A stretch of DNA of 64,000 nucleotides from Halanaerobiales bacterium (GTDB taxonomy: Bacteria > Bacillota > Halanaerobiia > Halanaerobiales > DTU029): positions 1 to 64,000 of the forward strand of contig JARRCS010000014.1 of NCBI GenBank assembly GCA_029981855.1. Direction: 5' to 3'. Of the stretch, positions 61,947-64,000 are shown piece after piece. The translations under genes and the position numbers were made by a program. The notes under the pieces were generated by a model that had not been told where the DNA came from, made no database searches, and saw nothing but the letters and a program-made list of their open reading frames with translations. Each line of letters opens with the position of its first letter. Within the stretch, counting starts at the first letter, position 1.

Positions 61947-63051
61947 TACAATTTATAAAAAACTTATTTTCTTCCGGCAAACCGATGCTCACCCTGAGAT
62001 GATTTCGGTAGCCTAAGGGTTTACCCGGTCTGACTATTACCCCCATCTCCATTAGTTTTTTAAATACCTCCATACAATCCAGATCAATTTTAACTAAGAT
62101 AAAATTTGCCTCAGTGGGAACATAATAGATGCCCCGTTTGCTTAGTTCGGCGTAAAGATACTCTTTACCACGCTCATTATTCTCTATCGTTCTTTTAAGA
62201 AATTCAGTATCCCTCAAGGCTGCTCTGCCCGCCCTTTCAGCAAGGTGATTGACATTAAAAGGGTCTCTTGCTTTGCTTAAAACTTCTATTATTTCCGGCC
62301 TGGCTATAGCATAACCAAGACGAAGACCTGCCAGCCCGTAAGCCTTGGAAAAGGTTCTTAGAACAATAATCGGGTAACCGCTTCTGATATATTCTAAAAC
62401 ATCAGGATACCTTTGATCTTGAACATACTCATGATAGGCCTCATCTACAACCAGAATTACATCATCTGGCAGATTACTTAAGAGCAATTCAAATTCCTCT
62501 TTAGTAAAGATGGTACCTGTAGGATTATGAGGATTGGTTAAAAAGAGCAACCTGGTTTTACTGGTAATCGCCTCAGCCATAGCTTTTAAGTTTTGGTGGT
62601 AATTGTTCATCCAGACCCTGATCAGCTGACTACCCATTAAATAGGAGACAAAGGTGTATTCAACAAAGGTGGGGTAAGGGATGACCACATTACTGTTCTT
62701 TTCCAGGAAGGATTCGGCAATAACCTTCAGGAGACCATCGGAACCATTACCGAAAATAAGCATATCTTCTCCAATATTAAGTTTCTGACAGAGGTCAGTT
62801 TTTAATGACCTGCTGGCTCCATCCGGATAGCGATTAATCTGCTCGCATTCCTGAAAAATAGCCTCCTTAACCCTGTCAGATACCCCCAGAGGATTTTCAT
62901 TGGAAGCAAGCTTAACAACCCTCTCCAGACCGTATTCAGCCTTTACTTCAGCAATAGGCCTTCCGGGGACATAGGGCTTAATATAATTTATCTCCTTTCT
63001 GACGATCCTTTTCCATCCATCATTTTCTTTACTAGGCTTTGGTTTAAGCAT
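61927..63051 (-). CDS. HisC-family aminotransferase, probably aromatic
   Basis: A 374-residue PLP enzyme of the histidinol-phosphate aminotransferase family. KLASNENPLGVSDRVKEAI near residue 46, FGNGSDGLLKVIAESFL near 95, TNPHNPTGTIFTKEEFE near 170, VVDEAYHEYV, and the PLP lysine in RTFSKAYGLAGLRLGYA near 231. It follows pheA after 16 bp, so it more likely transaminates phenylpyruvate or hydroxyphenylpyruvate (HisC2-type) than imidazole-acetol phosphate; no his genes are near. AGGGAG is 8 nt before the ATG at 63051; the frame opens 21 codons earlier, inside pheA. Confidence 0.86.
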   Translation of the reverse strand: MLKPKPSKENDGWKRIVRKEINYIKPYVPGRPIAEVKAEYGLERVVKLASNENPLGVSDRVKEAIFQECEQINRYPDGASRSLKTDLCQKLNIGEDMLIFGNGSDGLLKVIAESFLEKNSNVVIPYPTFVEYTFVSYLMGSQLIRVWMNNYHQNLKAMAEAITSKTRLLFLTNPHNPTGTIFTKEEFELLLSNLPDDVILVVDEAYHEYVQDQRYPDVLEYIRSGYPIIVLRTFSKAYGLAGLRLGYAIARPEIIEVLSKARDPFNVNHLAERAGRAALRDTEFLKRTIENNERGKEYLYAELSKRGIYYVPTEANFILVKIDLDCMEVFKKLMEMGVIVRPGKPLGYRNHLRVSIGLPEENKFFINCIDKLMP

Positions 63052-63067
63052 ATTATCCACTCCCTTC

Positions 63068-63913
63068 TTAAATTTTAGCCTTGACATAACTGCCAAGAAT
63101 TTTAAAGACTCCACACTTCTGCCGCACGCCTGTCAGAGCTCTGATAACACCCGGGTCGTCCCTGTGCCCTTCAAAATCTATATAAAATAAATACTCTCCC
63201 AGCTGTTTCTTGGTTGGTCTGGATTCTACTCTGGTCAGATTGATTTCCTCTCTGGCAAATTCACCTAGTATATCATAAAGCACACCTGCTTGATTTACTG
63301 ACGGGGCACAGATAATCGAAGTTTTATATTCATCAGAACTGGCCGGATGACTAATGCCATTATGCTTATTAGTTATAATCAGGAAGCGGGTATAGTTATG
63401 ATAATAATCCTGAATATCTTCAGCCAGTATATCCAGATCATAGATTGAACTAACTCTTTTTGAGCCTATCATGGCCTTATCCTTACTCCCCTGGATCAAC
63501 TCCGCCGCCAGGGCGGTACTCTCCGTAAAGGAGATCTTCACCTCAGGTAAATGTTTATTAATAAAGAGATTTGCTTGACCTATTGCCTGGGAATGGGAAA
63601 ATAATTGCTTAATATCATCTATTTTTACTCCTGAGGGAGCAAGCAGGAAGTGTCTTATGGGGACAATCACCTCACCGATGATCTCCAGACAGGATTCCTT
63701 AAAGAGCAGGTCCATGCTAAGATTTACAGAGCCTTCAAGGGAATTTTCTACAGGTATAATGCCAACATCAATCCTGGTTGCTTTTAGCTGATCAACAATC
63801 TGGTTAATCGATTTTAGGGGTATAAGATTCTGCTCCTTACCAAAGTATTTAAGTCCAGCCTCCTGGCTAAATGTCCCGGGTGGCCCAAGATATCCACATT
63901 TTATATCCGTCAT
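63068..63913 (-). CDS. pheA: prephenate dehydratase
   Basis: A 281-residue monofunctional dehydratase. GYLGPPGTFSQEAGLKYF at residues 7-24, IIPVENSLEGSVNLSMDLL near 53, SHSQAIGQANLFI, then FTESTALAAELI and YTRFLIITNK form the catalytic domain; an ACT domain follows, with LTRVESRPTKKQLGEYLFYIDFEGH, in parts, binding phenylalanine for feedback inhibition. It converts prephenate to phenylpyruvate, the substrate of the adjacent aminotransferase. No chorismate mutase domain is fused. The upstream leader ends in a terminator. Confidence 0.95.
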   Translation of the reverse strand: MTDIKCGYLGPPGTFSQEAGLKYFGKEQNLIPLKSINQIVDQLKATRIDVGIIPVENSLEGSVNLSMDLLFKESCLEIIGEVIVPIRHFLLAPSGVKIDDIKQLFSHSQAIGQANLFINKHLPEVKISFTESTALAAELIQGSKDKAMIGSKRVSSIYDLDILAEDIQDYYHNYTRFLIITNKHNGISHPASSDEYKTSIICAPSVNQAGVLYDILGEFAREEINLTRVESRPTKKQLGEYLFYIDFEGHRDDPGVIRALTGVRQKCGVFKILGSYVKAKI

Positions 63914-63946
63914 TTAAATGCCTCCTCTCAAAGCTAAAAATATATT

Positions 63947-64000
63947 TGAAAGAAAAAACCCTTGCTCCTGAAAAAGGAACAAGGGTTAACTTGCTATACC
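63947..64000 (-). promoter_or_regulatory. terminator of the pheA leader, probably the 3' end of a T-box
   Basis: AACCCTTGTTCC and GGAGCAAGGGTT form a 12-bp stem (63958-63987) followed by TTTTTTC on the minus strand, about 45 nt before pheA. The sequence entering the hairpin (GGTATAGCAAGTTAACCC) has the spacing seen after the GGTGGTACCGCG core of T-boxes; the core itself would lie beyond 64000. Confidence 0.65.

Overview
The window looks like a chromosome segment of a low-G+C, anaerobic, spore-former-lineage Firmicute. Sporulation genes (spoIIE, yabP, yabQ) sit in the Bacillus/Clostridium yabQ-divIC-spoIIE-tilS-hpt-ftsH neighbourhood. TTG and GTG starts with strong GGAGG-type ribosome sites are common, and amino-acid leaders include a T-box. 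Gene content and order suggest Halanaerobiales (Halothermothrix-like), but this is an impression, not a database match. Almost everything is on the minus strand. The plus-strand genes are a Mur-ligase-like gene, an HtrA protease, yabP and citrate synthase. No rRNA, tRNA, CRISPR array, prophage or intact insertion sequence was seen.

Layout from left to right. Positions 1-240 carry three tandem sigma-A promoters reading off the left edge, most easily explained by an rRNA operon just outside. Then come yjbQ and a glycerate module (hydroxypyruvate reductase, GntP permease, glycerate kinase), lysS-greA, and an isocitrate dehydrogenase behind a two-subunit LeuC/LeuD-type hydro-lyase. Positions 10.3-14.7 kb hold an unusual cluster: an acyl-ACP-reductase-like dehydrogenase, a conserved protein of unknown function, an HTH regulator and a divergent Mur-ligase-like protein. 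Next are dusB-coaX, a BMP-family binding protein, birA, htrA, the pantothenate genes (panB, panC, panD and a likely alternative ketopantoate reductase), a candidate small RNA, and ftsH-hpt-tilS-spoIIE. Three small uncharacterised genes, ppx, a DUF501 gene, an S1-domain gene, tex, divIC and yabQ follow, with yabP inverted next door.

Positions 37-48 kb are carbohydrate genes: an MsmK/UgpC-type ATPase with one LacI regulator; citrate synthase; then a second LacI regulator, a sugar ABC transporter and a GH65 disaccharide phosphorylase tied together by shared TRCAACCGGTTGYA operators, plus a remnant of beta-phosphoglucomutase. Positions 48-51.6 kb hold a FecCD-type importer and a PLP aminotransferase behind a T-box. 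Positions 52-64 kb are a branched-chain and aromatic amino-acid block: pheA, hisC-type aminotransferase, ilvB, ilvN, ilvC, leuA, leuC, leuD, leuB and a citramalate synthase, the last giving a threonine-independent route to isoleucine.

Through the window run at least a dozen copies or fragments of one dispersed intergenic repeat with terminal inverted repeats (AAATAGATGTT ... AACATCTATTT). Most lie in minus-strand operon gaps; the largest is a heavily structured ~390-bp copy between ilvB and ilvN, and one lies at the yabP inversion junction. The most promising candidates for new biology are the 10.3-14.7 kb cluster, this repeat family, the ncRNA downstream of ftsH, the 13-residue-repeat protein near spoIIE, and the four 11-bp-phased repeats upstream of htrA.
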